Source of the DNA: Bacteroidales bacterium | Lineage (GTDB): Bacteria > Bacteroidota > Bacteroidia > Bacteroidales > UBA932 | Assembly (NCBI GenBank): GCA_022648545.1 | Contig: JALCMP010000001.1 | Span: 124,001-188,000 of the forward strand | Direction: 5' to 3' | DNA length: 64,000 nucleotides | Shown: positions 17,692 to 26,417 of the stretch, in pieces | Layout: each line of letters starts with the position of its first letter | How positions within the stretch are numbered: position 1 is the stretch's first letter | Made by a program: the position numbers and the translations under genes | The notes under the pieces: generated by a model | The model's database searches: none | Seen by the model: the letters and a program-made list of their open reading frames with translations, nothing else | Told to the model about the DNA's origin: nothing

Positions 17692-18972
17692 ATGAAAATA
17701 GAAAAAGTACATGCTATGGAGGTCCTCGATTCCAGAGGAAATCCTACCGTTGAAGCAGATCTTATGTTGGAAGACGGAACTACCGCAAGAGCAATGGTCC
17801 CGAGCGGTGCATCCACCGGCGAAAGGGAAGCTTGCGAACTGCGTGACGGCGATAAAAAACGTTACGGCGGAAAAGGCGTTTTAAAAGCTGTTGACAACGT
17901 AAACAAAATCATAGCAAAGGAAATCGAAGGCAAATACTTCGGCAGCCAGCGCGAACTCGATTATACTTTAATTGATCTCGACGGTACTCCCAACAAGGCA
18001 AAACTGGGAGCCAATGCAATCCTCGGAGTTTCCATGGCCTATGCAAAGGCAGAAGCAGAAAGCGCCGGCATTCCTCTTTACCAGTATATAGGAGGCAGCA
18101 ACGCACATGTAATGCCAGTTCCATGCATGAACATCCTTAACGGAGGAAAACATGCAGACAATAACGTTGATATTCAGGAATTCATGATCGCCCCTTACGG
18201 AGCCGAATCATTCACCGAATCCATTCGCATGGGTATTGAAGTTTTCCACACTCTCAAGAGCGTTTTGAAGGCAAAGGGATACAGTACGGGTGTAGGTGAC
18301 GAAGGCGGTTTCGCACCAAACCTTAAATCCAACGAAGAAGCTGTGGAAGTCATTCTTGAAGCTATTACGAAAGCAGGATACAAACCCGGCGACGAAGTAG
18401 GACTATGCCTCGATCCTGCAGCAAGCGAAATGTGGGAAGACGGCAAATACAAATTGTTCAAGAGTACAGGAGAACTTGTTTCCAGCGAAAACATGGTTAA
18501 GATGTGGGAAAGCTGGGCCAGACAATACCCTATCGTTTCACTTGAAGACGGTATGGCAGAAAACGACTGGGACGGCTGGAAAAACATCACTGATACTCTG
18601 GGACAGAAGATAGAGCTCGTCGGCGACGATTTGTTCTGCACTAACAAGAAAATCCTTGCAAAGGGAATAGATAAAGGTGTAGCAAATTCCATCCTTATCA
18701 AACTAAACCAGATCGGTTCGGTTACCGAAACCCTGGAAACCATAGAAATGGCTTACAAACACTCCTACAACTGCTTTGTATCGCACCGCAGCGGAGAAAC
18801 CGTAGACAGCTTCATAGCTGATCTTACAGTTGGCGTAAATGCAGGTCACCTGAAAACCGGAAGCGGCTGCAGAGGCGAACGCATTGAGAAATTCAATCAG
18901 CTTATGCGTATAGAAAACGAACTTGGCAAAACCGCCACTTTCGCCGGCAAGAAGATATTCAAGAATATCTAA
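17692..18972 (+). CDS. eno: Enolase
   Basis: Phosphopyruvate hydratase, converting 2-phosphoglycerate to phosphoenolpyruvate in glycolysis, 426 residues. The substrate loop [17 protein letters not shown], the metal-binding regions [14 protein letters not shown] and [10 protein letters not shown], the catalytic lysine segment [13 protein letters not shown] and SHRSGET are all present. It is a single-gene transcript: the RND operon ends 67 bp upstream and a strong terminator follows. The sequence AACTTGC ahead of the gene resembles an imperfect -7 element. Confidence 0.98.
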   Translation: MKIEKVHAMEVLDSRGNPTVEADLMLEDGTTARAMVPSGASTGEREACELRDGDKKRYGGKGVLKAVDNVNKIIAKEIEGKYFGSQRELDYTLIDLDGTPNKAKLGANAILGVSMAYAKAEAESAGIPLYQYIGGSNAHVMPVPCMNILNGGKHADNNVDIQEFMIAPYGAESFTESIRMGIEVFHTLKSVLKAKGYSTGVGDEGGFAPNLKSNEEAVEVILEAITKAGYKPGDEVGLCLDPAASEMWEDGKYKLFKSTGELVSSENMVKMWESWARQYPIVSLEDGMAENDWDGWKNITDTLGQKIELVGDDLFCTNKKILAKGIDKGVANSILIKLNQIGSVTETLETIEMAYKHSYNCFVSHRSGETVDSFIADLTVGVNAGHLKTGSGCRGERIEKFNQLMRIENELGKTATFAGKKIFKNI

Positions 18973-19009
18973 ACCGTTAAAACCGATTAGCCGTTAAGGG
19001 CTATAATAA

Positions 19010-19050
19010 TAAAAAAGGGTGACTGGAAACAGTCACCTTTTTTTTATTTC
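19010..19050. terminator. Bidirectional terminator between eno and the PepSY-type gene
   Basis: GGTGACTG and CAGTCACC form an 8-bp stem around a GAAA tetraloop (about 19018-19039), flanked by an A run on the left and a T run on the right. It can therefore stop transcription from both converging genes. Confidence 0.88.
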
Positions 19051-19071
19051 AGACATGTATAATTACGATTC

Positions 19072-19602
19072 TTACACAAAAAGAAGCAACAGAACGATTA
19101 CAATGCCGGCCAGTGAAAATACAATCCCCCTCCTAAAAAATCTGGATTTCGTCTTGTACATCCAGAAAGACGATATGGCCAGAAAAAGGAGCGCCAATGC
19201 AAAAATCACAGTTACCCAATGCGCAGGATTTCTGCTCGAAGTCACATGCAGCTTGTTGAGCCTTTGAAGGAAAGCAGGAGTTTGCCTTACCTTGAATTCC
19301 GCCTTTCCGGTAGACATATCATAAGTCCCTCCTTCAAAATTCACGATATTATCGTTTACGTTTTCAATTTTCAGATTACGGACATGAATTGCACCGGAAA
19401 GTTCGGAAGGAGGAATACCCGGTTTAAGGGTTCTTTCAACTGTTTTTTCGATTTTAAAAAAATCTGAAGTTCTGTATGTCAGAACAATTCCGCTAAAGGC
19501 ATAAACGATGACAAATCCGACCACCAGAAAGCCAATGTCCCTGTGGAGGGCTCGCATATAATACTGAATGGGCCTTTTTATTTTAGGATCTTTACTTTTC
19601 AT
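19072..19602 (-). CDS. PepSY-associated membrane protein
   Basis: This 176-residue protein has three hydrophobic segments: about 24-45 (FLVVGFVIVYAFSGIVLTY), 128-148 and 156-176. Between the first two lies a periplasmic domain. The N-terminal LHRDIGFLVVG and the LNKLHVTSSRNPAHW segment are typical of the PepSY-TM family, often linked to iron reduction or peptidase inhibition; the function here is unknown. It is shorter than the usual 350-500-residue PepSY-TM proteins. It follows the LysR gene by 43 bp and may be the last gene of the thrE operon. Confidence 0.75.
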   Translation of the reverse strand: MKSKDPKIKRPIQYYMRALHRDIGFLVVGFVIVYAFSGIVLTYRTSDFFKIEKTVERTLKPGIPPSELSGAIHVRNLKIENVNDNIVNFEGGTYDMSTGKAEFKVRQTPAFLQRLNKLHVTSSRNPAHWVTVIFALALLFLAISSFWMYKTKSRFFRRGIVFSLAGIVIVLLLLFV

Positions 19603-19645
19603 AAATAACTTTAAATCTATTATTATTGACTTAAAGCAAAGATAA

Positions 19646-20551
19646 TTATTTAATCCTATCGTAATATTTCAGGATCCTTTCTTTTTCTTCCGAAAATATC
19701 TTTATGAATTCTCTGGCGGAAAATTTTTGATAACTATCTTTCATCCATAAAAGAGCCGCCTGCATTTCATAATTTATATTGTATAAGGGAACAGCCTTAA
19801 GGGTGTCATGTCCTACTATCGTCGAAGCCGAAAGAATAGTAATCCATTTACCGGTATCAACGAGCCTGAGCAGCATACTCACGTCATTAAGTTCTATTTG
19901 CGGATGCAGGATCACATGATTTGCAAAAAGAGAAGAATCCAGGATCGTACGCGCATGCATGCCTTTTGCAGGCAGTGCAAGCTGATATTCGTTTATCTTG
20001 TCCTGCGAAACGCTTCCGGAAGAAGCAAGAGGATGGTCTTTTCTCGCGATAACCGAAAGAGGAGTTGAAAAAAGCGTCCTGCTCTCTATATTCTTTTCGG
20101 CTTCCAGAGGTTTATAAGACAGGACAATATCCGCTTCCTTCTTTTTTATCATCTCAAGAAGTTCCCCTACGGTTTTATATAATATATTTAACTTTATACC
20201 AGGATATCTGTTAAGAAATTCAATAACGGTATCGGTAAGCAAATTGCTGAAGCTATAATTAACCCCTACGGTAAGCTCGCCCGTGCGTATATTTTGAAGA
20301 TCCAGCAGACGCTGTTTGCCGTAATCGGCATCCCGCAATACACGGATAGCATGAGGCAGAAATTCATTTCCCGCTTCTGTAAGAGATATTTTTTTTGCAC
20401 TTCTGTCGAACAGGGATATATTGAGTTCATCCTCCAATTGCCGTATTTGCTGCGATATGGTGCTTTGCGTTATGAACAGTTTTTTGGAAGCTTCGGTAAA
20501 ATTCAAATCTTCTGCAACCTGAACAAAATATTTTAATTGTCTTAATTCCAT
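19646..20551 (-). CDS. LysR family transcriptional regulator
   Basis: This 301-residue LysR-type regulator has an N-terminal winged helix-turn-helix (residues 1-62: LRQLKYFVQVAEDLNFTEA, then ITQSTISQQIRQLEDELNISLFDR) and a periplasmic-binding-like effector domain from about 90. It resembles the CynR/OxyR-like subgroup in its N-terminus; the effector is unknown. It lies 3 bp after the end of the upstream membrane protein, so it is the fourth gene of an operon with the ThrE-type exporter and not divergent from its target as LysR genes usually are. Confidence 0.93.
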   Translation of the reverse strand: MELRQLKYFVQVAEDLNFTEASKKLFITQSTISQQIRQLEDELNISLFDRSAKKISLTEAGNEFLPHAIRVLRDADYGKQRLLDLQNIRTGELTVGVNYSFSNLLTDTVIEFLNRYPGIKLNILYKTVGELLEMIKKKEADIVLSYKPLEAEKNIESRTLFSTPLSVIARKDHPLASSGSVSQDKINEYQLALPAKGMHARTILDSSLFANHVILHPQIELNDVSMLLRLVDTGKWITILSASTIVGHDTLKAVPLYNINYEMQAALLWMKDSYQKFSAREFIKIFSEEKERILKYYDRIK

Positions 20552-20554
20552 ATT

Positions 20555-21280
20555 CTAGAAAATATTAAAACTCTTCAGAATTATATAAGTAAAAACTACA
20601 CCTATGATACCGCAAGTACCCAGTAACAACAGATTAATAGCTTTCACTCCGGGCTTGGAGTCCACAACTACACCTGAATCAATATATTCCCTAATATATA
20701 AAAAAATGGCCGGAACAGTGCATATGGTCAATAATATATCTTCCGAAATCCTGTAAAGGTATATTTTGGAAATTCCCAGAAGAGCCCAGTGGAACAGCAA
20801 TAATACCAGAAAAAGATTTATTTTCTTTGAAAACGACATAAGAACGCCCAGAGAAAAGACTACTACCGTACATGGCATTACAGGAGATGTCATCATAGGG
20901 AAATGCATGCCGCGTCCCAAAGAGACAAGAGGATAAATAAAGGGAACGGCATACAGCAAATAGGATATCTTGTCATATTTATAAGACCTCTCGAATTTAT
21001 ATCTGCCTCTTATTAGTTCATAACACCAAATAAGCGCCATAACTATCCAGAAAGCAGCAAAAATATAATAATATGGCCTTTCTGAACAATAAACGAAATA
21101 ATATACCACGGCCACCCATAAATTCAAAAGCACCATAAAAAACATCATGGCCTTCTTTATAAAAGGAGAAGGTCTGCGATAAAGTCTGAACGTCAGAACG
21201 GCCGCAATCAAAACTATTAATACCTGGATCTTCCATGTAGAAACATTATAATTACTTATGGTTTTCCAAAAAATTTCCAT
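20555..21280 (-). CDS. Polytopic membrane protein (DUF6064-like, tentative)
   Basis: This 241-residue protein has about seven hydrophobic segments spaced evenly along its length. The N-terminus (FWKTISNYNVSTWKIQVLIVL) resembles the DUF6064 membrane family, where a YN..TW.xQ pattern precedes the first helix; this is from memory and not firm. The conserved-looking GMHFPMMTSPVMPC segment in the middle is unusual for a simple transporter helix. No function is known. It sits between the ThrE-type exporter genes and the LysR gene, with 4-bp gaps on either side. Confidence 0.6.
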   Translation of the reverse strand: MEIFWKTISNYNVSTWKIQVLIVLIAAVLTFRLYRRPSPFIKKAMMFFMVLLNLWVAVVYYFVYCSERPYYYIFAAFWIVMALIWCYELIRGRYKFERSYKYDKISYLLYAVPFIYPLVSLGRGMHFPMMTSPVMPCTVVVFSLGVLMSFSKKINLFLVLLLFHWALLGISKIYLYRISEDILLTICTVPAIFLYIREYIDSGVVVDSKPGVKAINLLLLGTCGIIGVVFTYIILKSFNIF

Positions 21281-21284
21281 ATTT

Positions 21285-21785
21285 CTATAATTTACTTTTT
21301 TTTACCCTTGTAAGTGAAAGCGCCTTTTCCCTGAATATAAAATGGGGCACAGTTGCGCCTATGGCCAGATTGAACGTAGTGGTAAAAGCTACCAGGAAAT
21401 TAGAAAACATAGCCTGGACATAAACGATATTATCATCGCCGACGGACATATGTCTTAAAAACATTATAAGGTAAAGTATTACCTTATAAGCATAAATTCC
21501 GGGAACCATAGGGAGAAGCGACGGAATTGATAAAACGGTCATCGGGCAATGTATTTTCTTCCCCGCAATAAAACTTCCGAACCCTATTGAGAAAGCTCCG
21601 AAAAGAGATGCTGAAGCTATGTCGAATCCTGCATAATGCATAAGGCAAAAACGCACGGCATGTCCTATAGCCGATAATATGGCTATAGAAGGAAAAGCCT
21701 TTATTGGAGGATCGGAAATAGCTCCGAAACCTATGCCGGCGACAGCGGCAAAACTTGCATCATATAAAATATCCGTAAATACCAT
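21285..21785 (-). CDS. Threonine/serine exporter family protein, short subunit (YjjB/ThrE_2-type)
   Basis: This 166-residue membrane protein has four to five helices and matches the ThrE_2 (YjjB-like) half of the threonine/serine exporter family. Landmarks are GIGFGAISDPP, CPMTVLSIPSLLPMVPGIYAYK and NLAIGATVPHFIF. The SLLPMVPG motif recurs in slightly altered form in the partner subunit (YLIPGVPLINGF). Its start codon directly abuts the stop of the larger subunit gene, so the two are coupled and form a split exporter, as YjjP/YjjB do in E. coli. The substrate is inferred from the family only. Confidence 0.85.
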   Translation of the reverse strand: MVFTDILYDASFAAVAGIGFGAISDPPIKAFPSIAILSAIGHAVRFCLMHYAGFDIASASLFGAFSIGFGSFIAGKKIHCPMTVLSIPSLLPMVPGIYAYKVILYLIMFLRHMSVGDDNIVYVQAMFSNFLVAFTTTFNLAIGATVPHFIFREKALSLTRVKKSKL

Positions 21786-22577
21786 TTATAACAATAAACT
21801 GTTTCTTAATAACATCATTGTCCCTGACAGACCTATTGCAATACACAGGACGAGCAGGAAGGCATCTATAAGCCTTGCCATGCCCAATATGACATGCCCT
21901 TCCATCATATCCATGAATCCGTTTATCAGAGGGACTCCGGGGATCAAATATAGCACGCTGGTAGCCATGGCTATATCCGAGGTCTGGAGTTTGAAGATTA
22001 CCGCCGTAGAAGCGACAATAGAAGCTATAAACGAACACAGGGCAAAAACTATAAACACGTTCACACCTTTTGAAAGGAGCTTCTGCTTTGACGACATACC
22101 TATCATGGTAGCTGAAAAAACGATCCCCATTGAATACCATGTACCTCCGAACAGTGCGCAAAACGAAGCATTGGCAAAAGACGAGAGAATTAATATTACT
22201 ACGGGATGAAGTTTCGGTCTTGCAACAAGCTTACGGTAACGCTCCTTCAATTCATCGAAAGATAATTTACCATCATATGCCTCCCAGCTCAACCTGCTGA
22301 GATTCGTATTTATTTCAAAACTTATAGGCAGGGACGGTATCTCCTTAAGTATATTCACGCTTTCTCCGCTGCTGCGATCGCTGGCATACAACATGAGAGA
22401 TTTGTGGAAATTAGATATAATAACTTCCATAGACATTGCTTCTCCCATACGTTTTGTATTCCTTATTACTCTTGAAGAATGCACGCCGGAGCCCATCAAC
22501 ATGGCGGCATACTCTGATAAAAATGCAGCCCGGGACTTTAAATTATTATTATTGATTGATATTTCGCCTTTCGCCAT
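21786..22577 (-). CDS. Threonine/serine exporter family protein, large subunit (YjjP/ThrE-type)
   Basis: This 263-residue protein belongs to the ThrE family (YjjP-like). It has a soluble N-terminal half (about 1-115, with AAMLMGSGVHSSRVIRNTKR) and four to five transmembrane helices after residue 120. The motif SVLYLIPGVPLINGFMDM is characteristic. In E. coli the YjjP/YjjB pair exports succinate, and in Corynebacterium a fused ThrE exports threonine; which applies here is unknown. It is the first gene of the five-gene minus-strand operon, downstream of a palindromic region at 22663-22693. Confidence 0.87.
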   Translation of the reverse strand: MAKGEISINNNNLKSRAAFLSEYAAMLMGSGVHSSRVIRNTKRMGEAMSMEVIISNFHKSLMLYASDRSSGESVNILKEIPSLPISFEINTNLSRLSWEAYDGKLSFDELKERYRKLVARPKLHPVVILILSSFANASFCALFGGTWYSMGIVFSATMIGMSSKQKLLSKGVNVFIVFALCSFIASIVASTAVIFKLQTSDIAMATSVLYLIPGVPLINGFMDMMEGHVILGMARLIDAFLLVLCIAIGLSGTMMLLRNSLLL

Positions 22578-22662
22578 TCACGCTTAGAATGTAGGGTTTA
22601 AATTGAAAGCGCAAAGTAAACTCTGATTATCCTACAGACCTAATGTTTTCAAAGGATAATTT

Positions 22663-22693
22663 CGATAGTAATTATCGCCAAAGGCGATAATTA
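22663..22693. repeat. Perfect inverted repeat upstream of the thrE-type operon
   Basis: TAATTATCGCC (22669-22679), a 3-bp AAA spacer and GGCGATAATTA (22683-22693) form a perfect 25-bp inverted repeat. A further CGATA at 22663-22667 pairs with the TATCG inside the first arm. There is no T run on either side, so a terminator is unlikely. Its place about 90 bp before the first gene suggests an operator. Confidence 0.6.
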
Positions 22694-22728
22694 ACCTGCA
22701 GGGGATACGCTGACGTACGTAAATAACT

Positions 22729-22763
22729 AAAAAAGAAGGCATTCCAAATACAGAATGCCTTCC
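22729..22763 (-). terminator. Rho-independent terminator of the CAT-anticodon tRNA
   Basis: On the minus strand, GAAGGCATTC pairs with GAATGCCTTC (10 bp) around a loop of about seven bases, followed by six T residues. It lies just past the tRNA 3' end. Confidence 0.88.
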
Positions 22764-22770
22764 AATGATG

Positions 22771-22845
22771 TGGGCCCAACAGGGCTTGAACCTGTGACCC
22801 CCTGATTATGAGTCAGGTGCTACTAACCAACTGAGCTATGGGCCC
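22771..22845 (-). tRNA. tRNA with CAT anticodon (Ile2 or Met)
   Basis: The acceptor GGGCCCA pairs perfectly with TGGGCCC, the anticodon stem CCTGA/TCAGG encloses loop CTCATAA (anticodon CAT, complement of 22808-22810), and the T-stem is ACAGG/CCTGT. No CCA is encoded. C4-C5 in the acceptor resembles tRNA-Ile2 (lysidine-modified) more than elongator Met; it is not an initiator, whose first base pair is open. The D-arm is odd: it reads GCTC...TAGC with one extra base, leaving a C-T mismatch. Confidence 0.85.
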
Positions 22846-22881
22846 CGGTCATCATATTCACTTCCGAAATGATTGCGGATG

Positions 22882-22889
22882 CAAATATA
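22882..22889 (-). promoter_or_regulatory. Putative -7 element for the CAT-anticodon tRNA
   Basis: TATATTTG on the minus strand is an exact -7 match in the rpsJ-tRNA gap. The nearest TTTG (22913-22916) overlaps the rpsJ stop codon and is 23 bp away, slightly long, so the tRNA may also ride on readthrough from rpsJ. Confidence 0.45.
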
Positions 22890-22911
22890 ATGAAATCCTT
22901 TTAAAGTTTCA

Positions 22912-23217
22912 TCAAACTTTTATCTCAACTTCAACGCCGCTCGGCAATTCGAGCTTCATAAGAGCATCTACTGTCTTTGGAGTAGAGCTATATATATCGA
23001 GCAAACGGCGGAAAGAATTCAGTTCGAACTGTTCGCGCGCCTTCTTGTTTACAAAGGTTGAACGGTTCACCGTAAATATCTTTGTGTTCGTAGGAAGAGG
23101 AATAGGTCCGCTTACTACAGCACCGGTGCTTTTTACGGTCTTGACGATCTTGTCTGCCGACTTGTCGACCAACGCATGATCGTAAGATTTTAATTTTATT
23201 CTTATTTTCTGGCTCAT
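22912..23217 (-). CDS. rpsJ: 30S ribosomal protein S10
   Basis: S10 of the small ribosomal subunit, 101 residues, the normal size. The signature ending [29 protein letters not shown] is intact, as is the N-terminal [21 protein letters not shown]. It is the last protein gene of the rpsL-rpsG-fusA-rpsJ operon, 21 bp after fusA. In most bacteria, including other Bacteroidota, rplC follows; here a tRNA gene and terminator follow instead. Confidence 0.98.
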   Translation of the reverse strand: MSQKIRIKLKSYDHALVDKSADKIVKTVKSTGAVVSGPIPLPTNTKIFTVNRSTFVNKKAREQFELNSFRRLLDIYSSTPKTVDALMKLELPSGVEVEIKV

Positions 23218-23238
23218 GATATGATTACCTTTTTTCTA

Positions 23239-25356
23239 TTATTCGTCATCTTCGGACAAATTCTTGTTGCCCGATTTTTCGATTACCTCCTTGGCAAGAC
23301 TTGCAGGCAATTCGGCATAATGTGAGAATGTCATGGTACTCGTAGCTCTTCCGGAAGACAAGGTTCTAAGTACGGTAACATATCCGAACTGCTCGGATAA
23401 AGGTACTATAGCCTTTATTATTCTGGCATTGCTTCTGGAGTCCATATTGGTTATCTGTCCCCTGCGCTTGTTAAGGTCGCCTATTACATCTCCCATGCAT
23501 TCTTCCGGAGTAACAACCTCCAGTGACATCATAGGTTCCATAATTACAGGAGTTGCTTTAGGAGCCGCCTTACGGAAAGCCTGACGCGCACAAATTTCAA
23601 AAGACAGGGCATCGGAATCCACAGGATGATAAGAACCGTCCTTAAGGACTATCTTCATTGAAGTAACCTCGTATCCGGCAAGGACTCCGTTAGCCATTGC
23701 AGCTTCAAAGCCCTTCTGTGTAGCAGGTATAAATTCCTTTGGAATATGTCCGCCCTTTACCTCGTCTACGAACTGCAACCCCGTAACGCCTTCGTCGGCA
23801 GGTCCCATTTCGAATATTATATCGGCGAATTTACCTCTACCGCCCGTCTGCTTTTTAAAGACTTCGCGATGCTGGACGGTAGAACGCAGAGCTTCCTTGT
23901 AATTTACCTGAGGAGCACCCTGATTTATCTCCACGCCGAATTCTCTCTTAAGACGGTCTATAATAATATCTAGATGAAGTTCCCCCATACCGCTTATTAT
24001 GGTTTGACCGGTATCATGATCGGCCTTTACGGTAAAAGTAGGATCCTCCTCGGCCAGCTTGCCAAGGGCAACATCAAGCTTCTCGAGATCCTGCTGGGTC
24101 TTCGGTTCTACCGCAAGTCCTATTACAGGTTCGGGGAACACCATTTTCTCAAGTATTATAGGATGTTCTTCTTCGCATATCGTATCACCGGTCCTAAGAT
24201 CCTTAAACCCTACTGCTGCACAAATATCTCCGGCTTCCACAAAATCTATTGCATTCTGCTTGTTGGAATTCATCTGATACAAACGTGCCACGCGCTCTTT
24301 CTTTCCGGAACGTGTATTAAATACATAAGAGCCGGCGGAAAGTTTTCCGGAATATGCTCTAAGATATGCAAGACGTCCTACAAAAGGATCTGTAGCTATC
24401 TTGAATACGAGACCGCAAAAATGATCGGAAGCATCCGGTTTACGTTCTATCTGTTCTCCGCTGTCGGGATCATGTCCTTCAACATTTCCCTTGTCGAGAG
24501 GAGACGGCAGATATCTGACTACGGCATCCAGCAGGAACTGCACACCCTTGTCCTTGAAAGCGGAACCACAACATGCAGGAACGAGTTCCATTGAAATGGT
24601 AGCCTTTCTCAAGGCAGCTATTATTTCTTCTTTGGTTATCTTCTCGGGATCGTCGAAGAATTTTTCCATAAGAGCATCGTCGTGTTCGGCAACCGTTTCC
24701 ACGAGATAACTTCTCCATTTTTTTGCATCTTCCACCAAATCGGCGGGAATATCCTTTATGGAGTAATTAACTATCTCCAGATTATCCTTATCAAAAACCA
24801 TGGCCTTCATATCAAGAAGATCCACAATCCCTTCGAATTTATCTTCAGCTCCTATTGGAATACATATCGGAACCGCAGTTGCACCCAGTTTCTCCTTTAT
24901 TTCTGCAATGCAGGCGAAGAAATCAGCTCCTACGCGGTCCATCTTGTTAACAAACGCTATTTTAGGTACCTTAAACTGGTCAGCCTGTCTCCATACGGTT
25001 TCGGACTGCGGTTGTACGCGTCCCACGGCACAGAACGTAGCTATGGTTCCGTCAAGAACACGCAACGATCTTTCCACTTCGACCGTAAAATCCACGTGCC
25101 CCGGGGTATCTATAAGGTTAACCTGATAAACTCCTCCGCCGTAACGCCAGAACGTGGTTGTTGCAGCTGAGGTTATGGTAATACCCCTCTCCTGTTCCTG
25201 CACCATCCAGTCCATAGTGGCGGCGCCGTCATGGACCTCACCGATCTTGTGGGTCTTGCCCGTATAGTACAATATCCTCTCGGAAGTTGTAGTCTTACCG
25301 GCATCGATATGGGCCATAATGCCGATATTTCTGGTGTAATTTAAATCTCTAGACAT
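23239..25356 (-). CDS. fusA: Elongation factor G
   Basis: Translocation GTPase of 705 residues. The P-loop AHIDAGKTT is at about 15-23, switch [10 protein letters not shown] at about 88-95, and NKMD follows at about 142-145; domain IV contains the conserved GGRGKFADI stretch. It catalyses GTP-driven ribosomal translocation and, with RRF, ribosome recycling. Full-length domains and its position between rpsG and rpsJ mark it as the housekeeping EF-G rather than a resistance paralogue. No tuf gene follows it. Confidence 0.98.
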   Translation of the reverse strand: MSRDLNYTRNIGIMAHIDAGKTTTSERILYYTGKTHKIGEVHDGAATMDWMVQEQERGITITSAATTTFWRYGGGVYQVNLIDTPGHVDFTVEVERSLRVLDGTIATFCAVGRVQPQSETVWRQADQFKVPKIAFVNKMDRVGADFFACIAEIKEKLGATAVPICIPIGAEDKFEGIVDLLDMKAMVFDKDNLEIVNYSIKDIPADLVEDAKKWRSYLVETVAEHDDALMEKFFDDPEKITKEEIIAALRKATISMELVPACCGSAFKDKGVQFLLDAVVRYLPSPLDKGNVEGHDPDSGEQIERKPDASDHFCGLVFKIATDPFVGRLAYLRAYSGKLSAGSYVFNTRSGKKERVARLYQMNSNKQNAIDFVEAGDICAAVGFKDLRTGDTICEEEHPIILEKMVFPEPVIGLAVEPKTQQDLEKLDVALGKLAEEDPTFTVKADHDTGQTIISGMGELHLDIIIDRLKREFGVEINQGAPQVNYKEALRSTVQHREVFKKQTGGRGKFADIIFEMGPADEGVTGLQFVDEVKGGHIPKEFIPATQKGFEAAMANGVLAGYEVTSMKIVLKDGSYHPVDSDALSFEICARQAFRKAAPKATPVIMEPMMSLEVVTPEECMGDVIGDLNKRRGQITNMDSRSNARIIKAIVPLSEQFGYVTVLRTLSSGRATSTMTFSHYAELPASLAKEVIEKSGNKNLSEDDE

Positions 25357-25365
25357 TGATAATAA

Positions 25366-25845
25366 TTACTGGAAACGGAAGTGAGCGAATGCTTTGTTGG
25401 CCTCGGCCATCTTATGCATATCCTCTTTCCTCTTGAAGGCTGCGCCTTCGTTATTGTATGCAGCTAGTATCTCCGCAGCTAATTTTTCAGCCATTGAGTG
25501 GCCGGATCTCTTACGGGCAAAAAGAATAAGGTTCTTCATGCTCAAAGTGATTTTTCTTTCCGGACGCACCTCTGTAGGAACCTGAAAGTTTGCTCCACCT
25601 ACCCTGCGGCTCTTTACTTCAACCTGCGGGGTAACGTTTTCCAGAGCTTTTCTCCAGATATCCAACGGAGCCTTGTCAGAATCTTTCATCTTCTCGCCGA
25701 CCTTGTCGATCGCATCGTAAAAAATAGCATAAGCGATACTCTTCTTCCCCTGCAACATCAAATTATTCACGAAACGCGTAACCATCGCATCGTGAAATTT
25801 GGGATCAGGAAGTAGAATCCTCTTTTTAGGCTTCGATTTTCTCAT
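25366..25845 (-). CDS. rpsG: 30S ribosomal protein S7
   Basis: S7, 159 residues, binds the 3' major domain of 16S rRNA and lines the E site. The signature [28 protein letters not shown] near the N-terminus and the [22 protein letters not shown] helix are conserved. It sits between rpsL (28 bp upstream) and fusA (9 bp downstream) in the str operon. In many bacteria S7 represses its own operon; no corresponding site was searched for here. Confidence 0.98.
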   Translation of the reverse strand: MRKSKPKKRILLPDPKFHDAMVTRFVNNLMLQGKKSIAYAIFYDAIDKVGEKMKDSDKAPLDIWRKALENVTPQVEVKSRRVGGANFQVPTEVRPERKITLSMKNLILFARKRSGHSMAEKLAAEILAAYNNEGAAFKRKEDMHKMAEANKAFAHFRFQ

Positions 25846-25873
25846 TTCTTAAAACTTTAAATGAATTAATGAC

Positions 25874-26263
25874 TTACTTCTTAGCTTTTGCAGCCTTAGG
25901 CTTCTTTGCACCGTACAGCGAACGTGATTGTGTACGTCCGTCTACACCTGCAGTGTCTAACGCTCCTCTAAGAATGTGATAACGTACTCCTGGAAGATCC
26001 TTCACACGGCCTCCGCGAACAAGAACAATAGAGTGTTCCTGAAGGTTGTGTCCCTCTCCAGGGATGTAAGCATTCACCTCTTTCTGATTGGTCAGCCTCA
26101 CACGTGCCACTTTTCTCATGGCAGAGTTAGGCTTCTTGGGGGTAGTAGTGTACACACGTACACAAACCCCGCGTTTCTGAGGGCATGAATCCAGAGCGCG
26201 TGATTTTGATTTTTCCAGAATCACCTTGCGTCCGTTTCTTACTAACTGTTGAATGGTTGGCAT
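25874..26263 (-). CDS. rpsL: 30S ribosomal protein S12
   Basis: S12, 129 residues from the start [13 protein letters not shown], the universal N-terminus; an upstream in-frame ATG at 26305 would add 14 unrelated residues and is rejected. The decoding-centre loops are intact, including [13 protein letters not shown] and the [10 protein letters not shown] segment containing the residues where streptomycin-resistance changes arise; the wild-type lysines (Lys43- and Lys88-equivalents, in TPKKPNSA and [12 protein letters not shown]) are present. It is the first gene of the operon. Confidence 0.98.
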   Translation of the reverse strand: MPTIQQLVRNGRKVILEKSKSRALDSCPQKRGVCVRVYTTTPKKPNSAMRKVARVRLTNQKEVNAYIPGEGHNLQEHSIVLVRGGRVKDLPGVRYHILRGALDTAGVDGRTQSRSLYGAKKPKAAKAKK

Positions 26264-26316
26264 ATAAATAATTAATAATCTTCGTTTTATGCAATTACCG
26301 CGCATAAAACGGGTTG

Positions 26317-26347
26317 CAAAGATAGAATTAATTTTTTAAAGTACAAA
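26317..26347 (-). promoter_or_regulatory. Promoter of the rpsL-rpsG-fusA-rpsJ operon
   Basis: On the minus strand, TTTG (26344-26347) and TATCTTTG (26317-26324) are 19 bp apart, an exact match to the Bacteroidota promoter. Transcription would begin near 26311, leaving a leader of about 48 bases before rpsL. An inverted repeat in the leader (TTTTATGC...GCATAAAA, 26284-26309) could form a hairpin. Confidence 0.75.
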
Positions 26348-26366
26348 AATTGATAATGGTAATTTA

Positions 26367-26374
26367 TATCTTTG
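26367..26374 (+). promoter_or_regulatory. -7 element for ctlX
   Basis: TATCTTTG matches the -7 consensus and lies 44 bp upstream of the start codon. No TTTG is found at the right distance; that region is shared with the divergent str promoter. Confidence 0.5.
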
Positions 26375-26417
26375 CGCCGAAAATAATTACCTAAAACCCA
26401 CGGAAAATAAAACAGAC

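Noticed and set aside
25874-26305. Extended N-terminus for ribosomal protein S12
   Set aside because: The extra 14 residues have no counterpart in S12, and the ATG at 26263 gives the universal MPTIQQL start.
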